Assembly: GCA_021849765.1 (NCBI GenBank)
Contig: JAJZSM010000107.1
Span: forward strand, 1-5,606
Length of the DNA: 5,606 bases
Direction: 5' to 3'
Source: Actinomycetes bacterium
GTDB lineage: Bacteria; Actinomycetota; Acidimicrobiia; Acidimicrobiales; RAAP-2
Shown: in pieces, positions 1 through 4,966 of the stretch
Numbering within the stretch: the first letter of the stretch is position 1
Layout: every line of letters starts with the position of its first letter
The notes under the pieces: model-generated
Seen by the model: the letters and a program-made list of their open reading frames with translations, nothing else
What the model was told of the DNA's origin: nothing
Database searches by the model: none
Position numbers and translations under genes: made by a program

Positions 1-1062
1 CACGCGGTCATCAAGGTGATCGGTGTGGGAGGTGGGGGCGTCAACGCGGTGAATCGCATGGTGGCAGCGGGTCTGCGCAACATCGAGTTCATCGCCGCGA
101 ACACCGACGCACAGGCGCTCTTGCTCAGCGAGGCCGACCTCAAGATCGACATCGGACGCCAGTTGACCAGGGGCTTGGGTGCGGGTAGCGACCCCGAGAT
201 TGGTCGCCAGGCGGCCGAGGAGCACCGCTCGGAGATTGAGGAGGCGTTGAAGGACACCGACATGGTGTTCATCACCGTCGGCGAGGGTGGAGGCACTGGA
301 ACCGGCGCCGCGCCCGTGGTCTCAGACATCGCGCGTTCGTTGGGGATCCTGACGATCGGCGTCGTGACGAGGCCGTTCTCCTTCGAGGGCAAACGCCGCG
401 CGACCCAGGCCGAGAAGGGGATCGAGGCCCTGCGCGGCAAAGTTGATACACTGATTGTGATCCCGAATGACCGGTTGCTCTCGGTCACGGCGGCCGACAC
501 TTCGATGCTCGACGCGTTCAAGATTGCCGACGACGTGCTGTTGTCGGCCGTTCGCGGCGTCACCGACCTGATCACGGTGCCCGGGCTGATCAACACGGAC
601 TTTGCGGACGTGAACGCCATCATGCGCAACGCCGGCAGCGCCATCATGGGCGTCGGCCAGTCCACCGGGGAAGGCCGAGCCGTGAACGCGGCTCGCGCGG
701 CGATCACGTCGCCACTCCTGGAGGCTTCGATCGACGGTGCGCGCGGTATCCTCATGAACATCGTCGGTGGCTCCAACGTGACCTTGACCGAGGTCACCGA
801 CGCCGCCAACATCATCCACTCGGTAGCCCACCCTGACGCCAACATCATCTTCGGCAGCGTCATCGACGACTCGATCGGCGACGCCGTGCGTGTCACGGTC
901 ATCGCCGCCGGTTTCGACCACCAGACTCCCGCCAAGGCGGTGCCGACGACCACCAGTCAGCCCGTCATGACCGAGGGGCCGCGTACCGACATCTTCAGTT
1001 CCGCGAACGACGACTTCTTCGACGTTGGCGGCGATGACGACCTTCCCAGCTTCCTCCGCTGA
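1..1062 (+). CDS. ftsZ: Cell division GTPase FtsZ (5' partial)
   Basis: FtsZ is the tubulin-like GTPase that polymerises into the cytoplasmic division ring. The frame is open from base 1, and the first visible residues ([20 protein letters not shown]) are the start of the nucleotide-binding fold, so only about ten N-terminal residues and the start codon should be missing; the first GTG in frame, at 16, is not the real start. Counting from the first visible codon, the GTP-binding signature [12 protein letters not shown] lies near residues 94-105, [10 protein letters not shown] near 124-133, and the catalytic T7 loop [11 protein letters not shown] near 195-205. After the globular domain (ending about AAGFDH) a short linker of roughly 40 residues leads to the conserved tail DDDLPSFLR, the docking peptide for partners such as SepF. 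The Glu before GGGTGTG is also found in mycobacterial FtsZ. The last 29 bases overlap yggS. Identification is very secure. Confidence 0.98.
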   Translation, partial: HAVIKVIGVGGGGVNAVNRMVAAGLRNIEFIAANTDAQALLLSEADLKIDIGRQLTRGLGAGSDPEIGRQAAEEHRSEIEEALKDTDMVFITVGEGGGTGTGAAPVVSDIARSLGILTIGVVTRPFSFEGKRRATQAEKGIEALRGKVDTLIVIPNDRLLSVTAADTSMLDAFKIADDVLLSAVRGVTDLITVPGLINTDFADVNAIMRNAGSAIMGVGQSTGEGRAVNAARAAITSPLLEASIDGARGILMNIVGGSNVTLTEVTDAANIIHSVAHPDANIIFGSVIDDSIGDAVRVTVIAAGFDHQTPAKAVPTTTSQPVMTEGPRTDIFSSANDDFFDVGGDDDLPSFLR

Positions 1063-1714
1063 CACCCGCCTGTTCGAGCGGGTTAGCGAGAACGTCCGGC
1101 TCGCCAGACGCCGCATCACGGACTCGTCGCCCACGCCCGAACAAGTGCGCATCGTCGCGGTGACCAAGACGTTCGGCCCGCAGGCCGTGCGAGCCGCGGT
1201 GGCGGCGGGGATCGAGACGGTGGGTGAGAACTACCTTGTCGAACTCGAGGCCAAACGTCGGACCCTCAGCGACCTCGACGTGCGCTGGCACTTCCTCGGG
1301 GCGCTGCAGTCCAACAAGATCGCCCGCGCGACGCGAGCCGCGGACGTGCTGTGCGGGGTCTCCAGGGCCAAGGAGGTCGTGCGGATCGCTTCGGTGGCCC
1401 CGGGCTCGACGATCTACGTGGAGGTCGACGTGAGCGACATCGCGACGCGAACGGGGGCCTCGGTGCCCGTAGCGACCGAGCTCGTCCTCGAGGCTCGTCG
1501 ACTCGGGCTCGACGTACGAGGTCTGATGACTGTCGCACCGCCCACGGTCGAGGGGGCACGCCGCGCCTTTGGGACCGTTCGTGAACTCGCTGATCAACTG
1601 GATGTCGTGGAGCGATCGATGGGCATGAGCGACGATCTCGAGCTCGCCTGCGAGTACGGTTCGACTGAGGTTCGCCTCGGGCGGGCCCTTTTCGGCTCGC
1701 GGGTGGCTACGTGA
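1034..1714 (+). CDS. yggS: YggS/YlmE-family PLP homeostasis protein
   Basis: A cytoplasmic PLP-binding protein of the alanine racemase N-terminal fold; the family buffers pyridoxal 5'-phosphate and has no firmly known catalytic reaction. From ATG 1034 it has 226 residues, normal for the family. Visible motifs are AVTKT with the PLP lysine at K45, GEN at 64-66, WHFLG at 85-89, QSNK at 92-95, GLMT at 163-166, [11 protein letters not shown] at 195-205 and GSTEVRLG at 209-216. The segment [11 protein letters not shown] (131-141) replaces the usual N-x-S-x-E-x-x-K-x-G pattern (in E. coli, INISDEQSKSG), with Asp for Asn and Arg for Lys. A TTG at 1025 is an alternative start. No ATG, GTG or TTG follows in frame until GTG 1145, which would remove the first helix, so the overlap with ftsZ is real. 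Only a weak GGCGG precedes the ATG, suggesting translational coupling to ftsZ. Confidence 0.95.
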   Translation: MTTFPASSADTRLFERVSENVRLARRRITDSSPTPEQVRIVAVTKTFGPQAVRAAVAAGIETVGENYLVELEAKRRTLSDLDVRWHFLGALQSNKIARATRAADVLCGVSRAKEVVRIASVAPGSTIYVEVDVSDIATRTGASVPVATELVLEARRLGLDVRGLMTVAPPTVEGARRAFGTVRELADQLDVVERSMGMSDDLELACEYGSTEVRLGRALFGSRVAT

Positions 1715-1724
1715 CGTGGTGGCC

Positions 1725-1730
1725 TAACAT
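1725..1730 (+). promoter_or_regulatory. Possible -10 box (TAACAT) upstream of sepF
   Basis: TAACAT fits the TANNNT -10 pattern of actinobacterial housekeeping promoters. It lies in the 46-base gap between yggS and sepF and would start a transcript near 1737, giving a leader of about 24 bases containing the sepF ribosome binding site. No good -35 box is visible at 16-18 bases spacing. The hexamer is short enough to occur by chance, so this is tentative. Confidence 0.35.
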
Positions 1731-1749
1731 GGTTTCGGGCGGTAGCCGC

Positions 1750-1757
1750 AAGGGGAG
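1750..1757 (+). promoter_or_regulatory. Ribosome binding site of sepF
   Basis: AAGGGGAG ends three bases before ATG 1761. This purine-rich Shine-Dalgarno-like stretch supports the chosen sepF start and independent initiation of sepF, in contrast to yggS and yggT, which have no clear site of their own. Confidence 0.7.
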
Positions 1758-1760
1758 CAG

Positions 1761-2354
1761 ATGAAAGATAAATTCCGAAAGGCGTTGGGGTTTCTCGGGC
1801 TTATTGAGGACGAGTACGGTGACTACGCGTCGAGTGTCCCCGCGCGCCCTTTCACGGACGAGAGCGCCTACGAGGAGCCCGCGGACTGGCGGCCGGGCCA
1901 GCCCGGCGCGGGTCGGCCGTACCCGCCGTCAGCCGCCCCGGTGCCCCCGAGGACCCAACAGGCCGCTCGACGGCCGTCGTCAATCTCGGTGCTCGACAAC
2001 GCGGGTGAGCCGCCACGTGTGCGCCCGATGCCGAGCCCGCGTCCCCGCCCACCGGCGACGCTCGCCAACGAGTACGAGCCGGCGATCCTGTTCCCCCAGT
2101 CCTACAACGAGTCACGGCGGATCACCGACCTCCTGCGTAGTTCGCGGGTGGTGGTGCTCAACGTGACGGGGCTGGAGCCGAGTGTGGCGAGACGGCTCGT
2201 CGACTTCGCGTCGGGCACCGCGTACGCACTGAGTGCGAAGATCGAGCCGCTGGACCAGGGCGTCTACCTGGTCTGCCCGCAAGGCTCGCATGTCAGCACC
2301 GACGCCCGGGCATCGCTGCGCGCCTCGGGGTACCGTTCGTTTGACGCCCTATGA
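1761..2354 (+). CDS. sepF: Cell division protein SepF
   Basis: SepF binds the FtsZ tail and the membrane, tethering and bundling FtsZ filaments; in actinobacteria, which lack FtsA, it is the main membrane anchor. The 197-residue protein has the expected three parts. An N-terminal amphipathic segment (MKDKFRKALGFLGLIEDEYG) should bind the membrane. A disordered Pro/Arg-rich linker covers about 25-103. The compact SepF core (DUF552) covers about 105-197, with FPQSYNESRRITDLLRSSR, VVVLNV, ARRLVDFASGTAYALSAKI and VYLVCP recognisable. ATG 1761 is chosen because it begins the amphipathic helix and follows a good ribosome binding site. The FtsZ that ends in DDDLPSFLR is encoded two genes upstream. 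The stop shares ATGA with the yggT start, so sepF and yggT are probably one transcript. Identification is secure. Confidence 0.97.
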   Translation: MKDKFRKALGFLGLIEDEYGDYASSVPARPFTDESAYEEPADWRPGQPGAGRPYPPSAAPVPPRTQQAARRPSSISVLDNAGEPPRVRPMPSPRPRPPATLANEYEPAILFPQSYNESRRITDLLRSSRVVVLNVTGLEPSVARRLVDFASGTAYALSAKIEPLDQGVYLVCPQGSHVSTDARASLRASGYRSFDAL

Positions 2355-2599
2355 GGCTGATCCACCTCCTGCTGTCGCTCTACATCTGGGTCTTCATCGT
2401 GGCCGCGCTGCTCAGCTGGTTCCCCTCGTCGAGCACGGGCGGGGTGGCGTCGTTGCGGCGCGCGCTCATGATCGTGACCGAGCCGGTCCTTCGGCCGTTG
2501 CGGCAGATCCTGCCGCGTCCGCAGTTCGGTGGCGTGGGGATCGACTTCTCAGTGCTGGTCGCGATCATCGCGTTGGAGATCATTAACGCCGTGATCTAG
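2351..2599 (+). CDS. yggT: YggT/YlmG-family small membrane protein
   Basis: An 82-residue integral membrane protein of the YggT (YlmG, Ycf19-like) family. Its biochemical role is not settled; the family sits beside division genes in many Gram-positive bacteria, and plastid relatives have been linked to nucleoid distribution and cytochrome assembly. A first membrane helix spans about residues 4-23 and ends in the family pattern LSWFP. It is followed by a polar loop, the conserved ITEP-like motif IVTEPVLRPLRQILP (41-55), GGVGIDFSVLV (60-70), and a second helix to the C-terminus. The start codon overlaps the sepF stop (ATGA) and has no clear ribosome binding site, so translation is probably coupled to sepF. 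Length and motifs match the family well. Confidence 0.94.
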   Translation: MRLIHLLLSLYIWVFIVAALLSWFPSSSTGGVASLRRALMIVTEPVLRPLRQILPRPQFGGVGIDFSVLVAIIALEIINAVI

Positions 2600-2661
2600 T
2601 GGTCGGCGTCGCGACTCGTTTCTTGAGGGGCACGAGCCACGTTGCGTCGGTGGTCGCGCGG

Positions 2662-2667
2662 TATGGT
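2662..2667 (+). promoter_or_regulatory. Candidate -10 box (TATGGT) of a leaderless divIVA promoter
   Basis: TATGGT fits TANNNT and is separated from ATG 2675 by seven bases, so the predicted transcription start falls on or next to the start codon. There is no Shine-Dalgarno sequence before this ATG, as expected for a leaderless mRNA. TTGCGT at 2642-2647 could act as a -35 element, but its 14-base spacing is short. The geometry is suggestive, not proof. Confidence 0.45.
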
Positions 2668-2674
2668 TGCTGGT

Positions 2675-3448
2675 ATGGACAGCACCGATAACGCCCGATC
2701 CGCCCTGGATTCCATCGATACCGTCGCCTTTAAGGTCGGTCTCAAGGGCTATAACGTCGACGAAGTCGATGAGTTTCTCGAGCGTTTGTCAGGTGAAGCG
2801 CGTCAGCTGAAAGACCAGTTACAGCAACAGCGCCAGCAGTTGCGACAGGCGGCCGAGCGGATTAACCAGCTCGAGGCCGCGCGGGCGAGCGCCGGTCCGG
2901 CGCCCGCACCGGCACCCCACGCGCCGCAGCGCCCGGCGCCGAGCGCTGCGGGTACGGGGGCCGAGCAGGTCACGTCAATGATCGCCATGGCCCAACAGTT
3001 CATTGACCACGCGCAGCGCGAGGCCGAGGAGAAGTCACGCGAGCTCACCGTGGCGGCTCAGGAACGGGCACGTCAGATCGTGACCGAGGCCCGCAGCCGG
3101 GCCGAGGACGAGGTCAACCGCCTCAACGGGCTCAAACAGCGACTCAGCGAGGATGTTGAGACGCTCACCCGGCAGTTGGACATCGAGCGAACACGCTTGA
3201 GCGGTGCGTTGAACGAGTTCTCTCGCTGGATTGAGTCGACGCTGCACGTGGGCGGCCGGCCCGCGGCCCCGGCACAAGACCAGGCGTCGTCCTCGGCCCC
3301 GATTCCCGCACCAGCCCCGGCTCCCGCACCAGCCCCGGCACCGGCGTCGACCACGCTTCCCGTCACGGACTTCGACTCGACCGCCCAGCAGACGGTGGTG
3401 ACCCAGGCGATGCACTTCGAGACGCCAAATCCTGACGATCGCGCGTAA
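2675..3448 (+). CDS. divIVA: DivIVA/Wag31-type polar and septal scaffold protein
   Basis: DivIVA proteins are coiled-coil scaffolds that gather at curved membrane at poles and septa and, in actinobacteria, direct cell wall growth. From ATG 2675 the protein has 257 residues. The N-terminal membrane-binding domain is clear at about 18-38 (VAFKVGLKGYNVDEVDEFLERL); Leu-Lys before GYN occupies the place of the hydrophobic-basic pair that inserts into the membrane in B. subtilis DivIVA. A first coiled coil, rich in Gln and Arg, covers about 39-71. A Pro/Ala linker (74-93) precedes a longer coiled coil (about 98-190). A second Pro-Ala run (210-224) leads to an acidic tail ending PNPDDRA. In-frame TTG 2642 and ATG 2663 lie upstream but would add an Arg/Trp-rich extension unlike the family. 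Neither has a ribosome binding site. The gene is flanked by gaps with promoter-like boxes, so it may be transcribed alone. Confidence 0.93.
   Translation: MDSTDNARSALDSIDTVAFKVGLKGYNVDEVDEFLERLSGEARQLKDQLQQQRQQLRQAAERINQLEAARASAGPAPAPAPHAPQRPAPSAAGTGAEQVTSMIAMAQQFIDHAQREAEEKSRELTVAAQERARQIVTEARSRAEDEVNRLNGLKQRLSEDVETLTRQLDIERTRLSGALNEFSRWIESTLHVGGRPAAPAQDQASSSAPIPAPAPAPAPAPAPASTTLPVTDFDSTAQQTVVTQAMHFETPNPDDRA
3304..3339 (+). repeat. Two perfect 18-bp tandem copies coding Pro-Ala repeats in divIVA
   Basis: TCCCGCACCAGCCCCGGC occurs twice in direct succession (3304-3321 and 3322-3339). It encodes the Pro-Ala run near the DivIVA C-terminus. Because 18 is a multiple of three, copy-number changes would keep the frame and only alter linker length. 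Confidence 0.9.
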
Positions 3449-3464
3449 ACGGGGCTGTGACTGC

Positions 3465-3470
3465 TAGGGT
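3465..3470 (+). promoter_or_regulatory. Candidate -10 box (TAGGGT) of the H1-DksA/lspA/rluD unit
   Basis: TAGGGT matches TANNNT and lies in the 58-base gap after divIVA. A start near 3477 would give a leader of about 30 bases holding the strong ribosome binding site at 3494-3500. No recognisable -35 hexamer is present 16-18 bases upstream, which is not unusual for actinobacterial promoters. It would drive the block through rluD. Confidence 0.45.
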
Positions 3471-3493
3471 CGGCCAGCACGAATCAACGGCCC

Positions 3494-3500
3494 TAAGGAG
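3494..3500 (+). promoter_or_regulatory. Strong ribosome binding site of the H1-DksA fusion gene
   Basis: TAAGGAG, six bases before ATG 3507, is the best Shine-Dalgarno match in the window. It fixes the start of the fusion gene and shows that the lysine-rich N-terminal part is translated. Confidence 0.85.
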
Positions 3501-3506
3501 TACCCG

Positions 3507-4514
3507 ATGACCGCCAGCCCTGCCAGTTCGAAGAAGGCCGTGTCAAAGGCGGCCAAGAAGCCGACCGTCGCGAAGAAGACTGCGGCTGCCTCGAGTAACG
3601 CCACGGCGAAGAAGACGACGCTGAAAGCGGCGCCCGCCAAGACCTCGACACCCGTAAAGAGGTCCGCGGCGCCAGGAAAGACATCGGCCGTCGCCAAGGC
3701 TGCTGGCGCTGGCTCGGGCGCCGCCAAGGCCAAGGCCGCGGCCGCCGCCAAGGCCCAGCGCGAGCGCGAGGCCAAGGCCGCTGCCGCGAAGAAGGCTGCT
3801 GCCGCCAAGGCCAGGGCCGTCGCGGCCGCCAAGGCCCAGCGCGAGCGCGAGGCCAAGGCCGCCGCGAAGGAGCGCGAGGCCAAGGCCAAGGCCGCCGCGA
3901 AGGAGCGCGAGGCCAAGGCCAAGGCCGCCGCGAAGGAGCGCGAGCTCCAGCGCAAGGCTCGTGAACGCGCAGCTGTTGAGGCGAAGAAGCTGCGCGAGAT
4001 CGAGGCGAAGAAGAGGGCGCTCGAGGCCGAACGCCAGCGCAAACAGCGCGAGATCGAGCGTCGGAACCAGGAGGAGCTGAAGCGTCAGGAGCGCCGTGAG
4101 CTCGAAGAACGTAAACGCCAAGAGGCGCTGGAGCGCAAGATGCACTCCAAGCCCTACGAGCAGGACCCCGCCTTCCTCGCCGAGCTGCGCGAACTGCTGC
4201 TCGAGACCCAGTCGGTCACCGCAGAGCAGATCACGGTCCTTGAGAGCACAGTGAATGACCTCCTCGAGGGCCGTGAGCGTCCGGAGTACGACGAGGAAGA
4301 CGGCTCCAGCGCCGGTTCGGACTACGACCGTGATCAGTTGAAGATGCAGTTGGACAACGAACGCCTGAAGATCGAACTGATCGACGTCGCGCTGACTCGG
4401 GTCGACGACGGGAGCTACGGGCGCTGTGACAGTTGTTACGAGCCGATCGCGAAGGATCGGCTCCGGGCACAGGTGCCCGTGTTCACCTGTGTGACGTGCC
4501 GCGCCAACGGCTGA
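3507..4514 (+). CDS. Histone H1-like/DksA fusion protein (TraR/DksA family)
   Basis: A 335-residue protein in three parts. Residues 1 to about 80 are Lys/Ala/Ser/Thr/Pro-rich like histone H1 tails and should bind DNA without sequence preference. Residues about 80-210 are repeated Ala/Lys/Arg/Glu blocks (AAAKEREAKAK), likely one long charged helix. Residues about 213-335 form a TraR/DksA domain: a helical pair, then a zinc finger with Cys307, Cys310, Cys328 and Cys331, a C-x2-C-x17-C-x2-C spacing identical to E. coli DksA. The DksA tip motif DxxDxA is not kept; SDYDRD (271-276) stands there, so DksA-like action on RNA polymerase is doubtful. From memory, the Streptomyces protein DdbA, encoded at the equivalent place before lspA, has this H1-plus-DksA layout and is described as a nucleoid protein; I infer a similar role here. 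The ATG follows a strong ribosome binding site. The 3' end overlaps the probable lspA start. Confidence 0.9.
   Translation: MTASPASSKKAVSKAAKKPTVAKKTAAASSNATAKKTTLKAAPAKTSTPVKRSAAPGKTSAVAKAAGAGSGAAKAKAAAAAKAQREREAKAAAAKKAAAAKARAVAAAKAQREREAKAAAKEREAKAKAAAKEREAKAKAAAKERELQRKARERAAVEAKKLREIEAKKRALEAERQRKQREIERRNQEELKRQERRELEERKRQEALERKMHSKPYEQDPAFLAELRELLLETQSVTAEQITVLESTVNDLLEGRERPEYDEEDGSSAGSDYDRDQLKMQLDNERLKIELIDVALTRVDDGSYGRCDSCYEPIAKDRLRAQVPVFTCVTCRANG
3744..3862 (+). repeat. Pair of identical 38-bp direct repeats, 81 bp apart, in the Lys/Ala-rich region
   Basis: The stretches 3744-3781 and 3825-3862 are identical over 38 bases, with an offset of 81 bases (27 codons). Both encode AAKAQREREAKA. 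Identity at synonymous positions as well as in protein sequence points to duplication at DNA level rather than to amino acid selection alone. Confidence 0.9.
3858..3944 (+). repeat. 33-bp tandem repeat, about 2.6 copies, in the H1-DksA fusion gene
   Basis: A 33-base unit coding AAAKEREAKAK is present as two perfect copies (3858-3890 and 3891-3923) and a 21-base partial third copy (3924-3944). The unit is a multiple of three, so slippage or unequal recombination would change helix length by 11 residues without breaking the frame. The first copy begins inside the second 38-bp repeat. Confidence 0.92.
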
Positions 4515-4966
4515 GGATTGCACCCAACCGCACGGTGCTGGTCACGGCTCTCGGGGTGCTCGTCGTGGACGCGGCGAGCAAGGCCTGGGCGCGGCGAACG
4601 CTCACGCGACCGGTCCACGTGCTCGGGCCCCTCTGGCTGCGCCTGCAGTACAACACGGGCATCTCGTTCTCGCTCAATCGTTCGGGCCCGCTTGTCACGA
4701 CGGTGGTCACGACGGTGGTCGCACTCGCGCTCTTGGTCGCGGCGGTGCGGGCTCGCAACGGCGCCCCAGCGGTGGGGTTCGGCCTCATGCTCGGTGGGGG
4801 GGTCGCCAACGTGGTGGACCGGCTCATGGCCACACCCCACCAGGTGACCGACTTCATAGCGGTCGGCTCCTTTCCAGTGTTCAACGCGGCCGATGTGGCG
4901 GTCACCTGTGGTTTCGTGGTGTTGATCGTGGTGGCGATGCGAGGCGATACGTTGATGAGACGATGA
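4496..4966 (+). CDS. lspA: Lipoprotein signal peptidase LspA (signal peptidase II)
   Basis: LspA is the membrane aspartyl protease that removes the signal peptide of prolipoproteins after Lgt attaches the lipid. With GTG 4496 it has 156 residues, the usual size. Visible are a basic N-terminus, a first membrane helix ending in VVDAASK (23-29), LQYNTGISFSL (50-60), a second helix with Val/Thr repeats (about 64-84), GGGVANVVDR with catalytic Asp108, VTDF (118-120), and FPVFNAADV with catalytic Asp133 leading into the last helix. The usual GGxxGN glycine is Ala here. The start is uncertain: GTG 4496 overlaps the preceding gene by 19 bases and gives a full first helix. GTG 4535 avoids the overlap but leaves only 11 residues before the conserved Asp; ATT 4517 and CTG 4511 lie between. 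None has a clear ribosome binding site, so coupling to the upstream gene is likely. The family call is secure. Confidence 0.93.
   Translation: MPRQRLRIAPNRTVLVTALGVLVVDAASKAWARRTLTRPVHVLGPLWLRLQYNTGISFSLNRSGPLVTTVVTTVVALALLVAAVRARNGAPAVGFGLMLGGGVANVVDRLMATPHQVTDFIAVGSFPVFNAADVAVTCGFVVLIVVAMRGDTLMRR
4694..4717 (+). repeat. 12-bp tandem duplication in a membrane helix of lspA
   Basis: GTCACGACGGTG occurs twice in succession, followed by GTCGC, and encodes VTTVVTTVV in the second membrane helix of LspA. It is in frame and probably harmless. Confidence 0.85.

Noticed and set aside
322..1597. Antisense open frames opposite ftsZ and yggS (322-1167 and 995-1597)
   Set aside because: Translations are Arg/Asp/Gly/His-rich with no known motif, typical of the reverse strand of high-GC genes; both sense genes are certain.
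2600..2674. Terminator or small RNA in the yggT-divIVA gap
   Set aside because: Only a short palindrome (GTCGCGAC) is present, with no stable stem followed by a T run; nothing beyond the promoter-like TATGGT box can be supported.
2642..2674. Longer DivIVA starting at TTG 2642 or ATG 2663
   Set aside because: It would add an Arg/Trp-rich stretch unlike the family N-terminus, neither codon has a ribosome binding site, and the TATGGT box would then lie inside the coding region.
3465..3495. Possible hairpin pairing TAGGG (3465-3469) with CCCTA (3491-3495) near the ribosome binding site
   Set aside because: Only five base pairs plus a bulged extension, and the left arm would lie upstream of the predicted transcription start, so it is unlikely to act as a riboswitch or attenuator.
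4433..4495. LspA starting at TTG 4433
   Set aside because: It would overlap the zinc-finger codons by over 80 bases and add about 21 residues with no resemblance to LspA N-termini.
3464..4523. Long antisense open frames opposite the H1-DksA gene (3464-4042 and 3543-4523)
   Set aside because: They arise from the GC-rich, repeated Ala/Lys/Glu codons, give low-complexity Ala/Ser or Leu/Gly translations without recognisable domains, and lie opposite a well-supported gene with a strong ribosome binding site.
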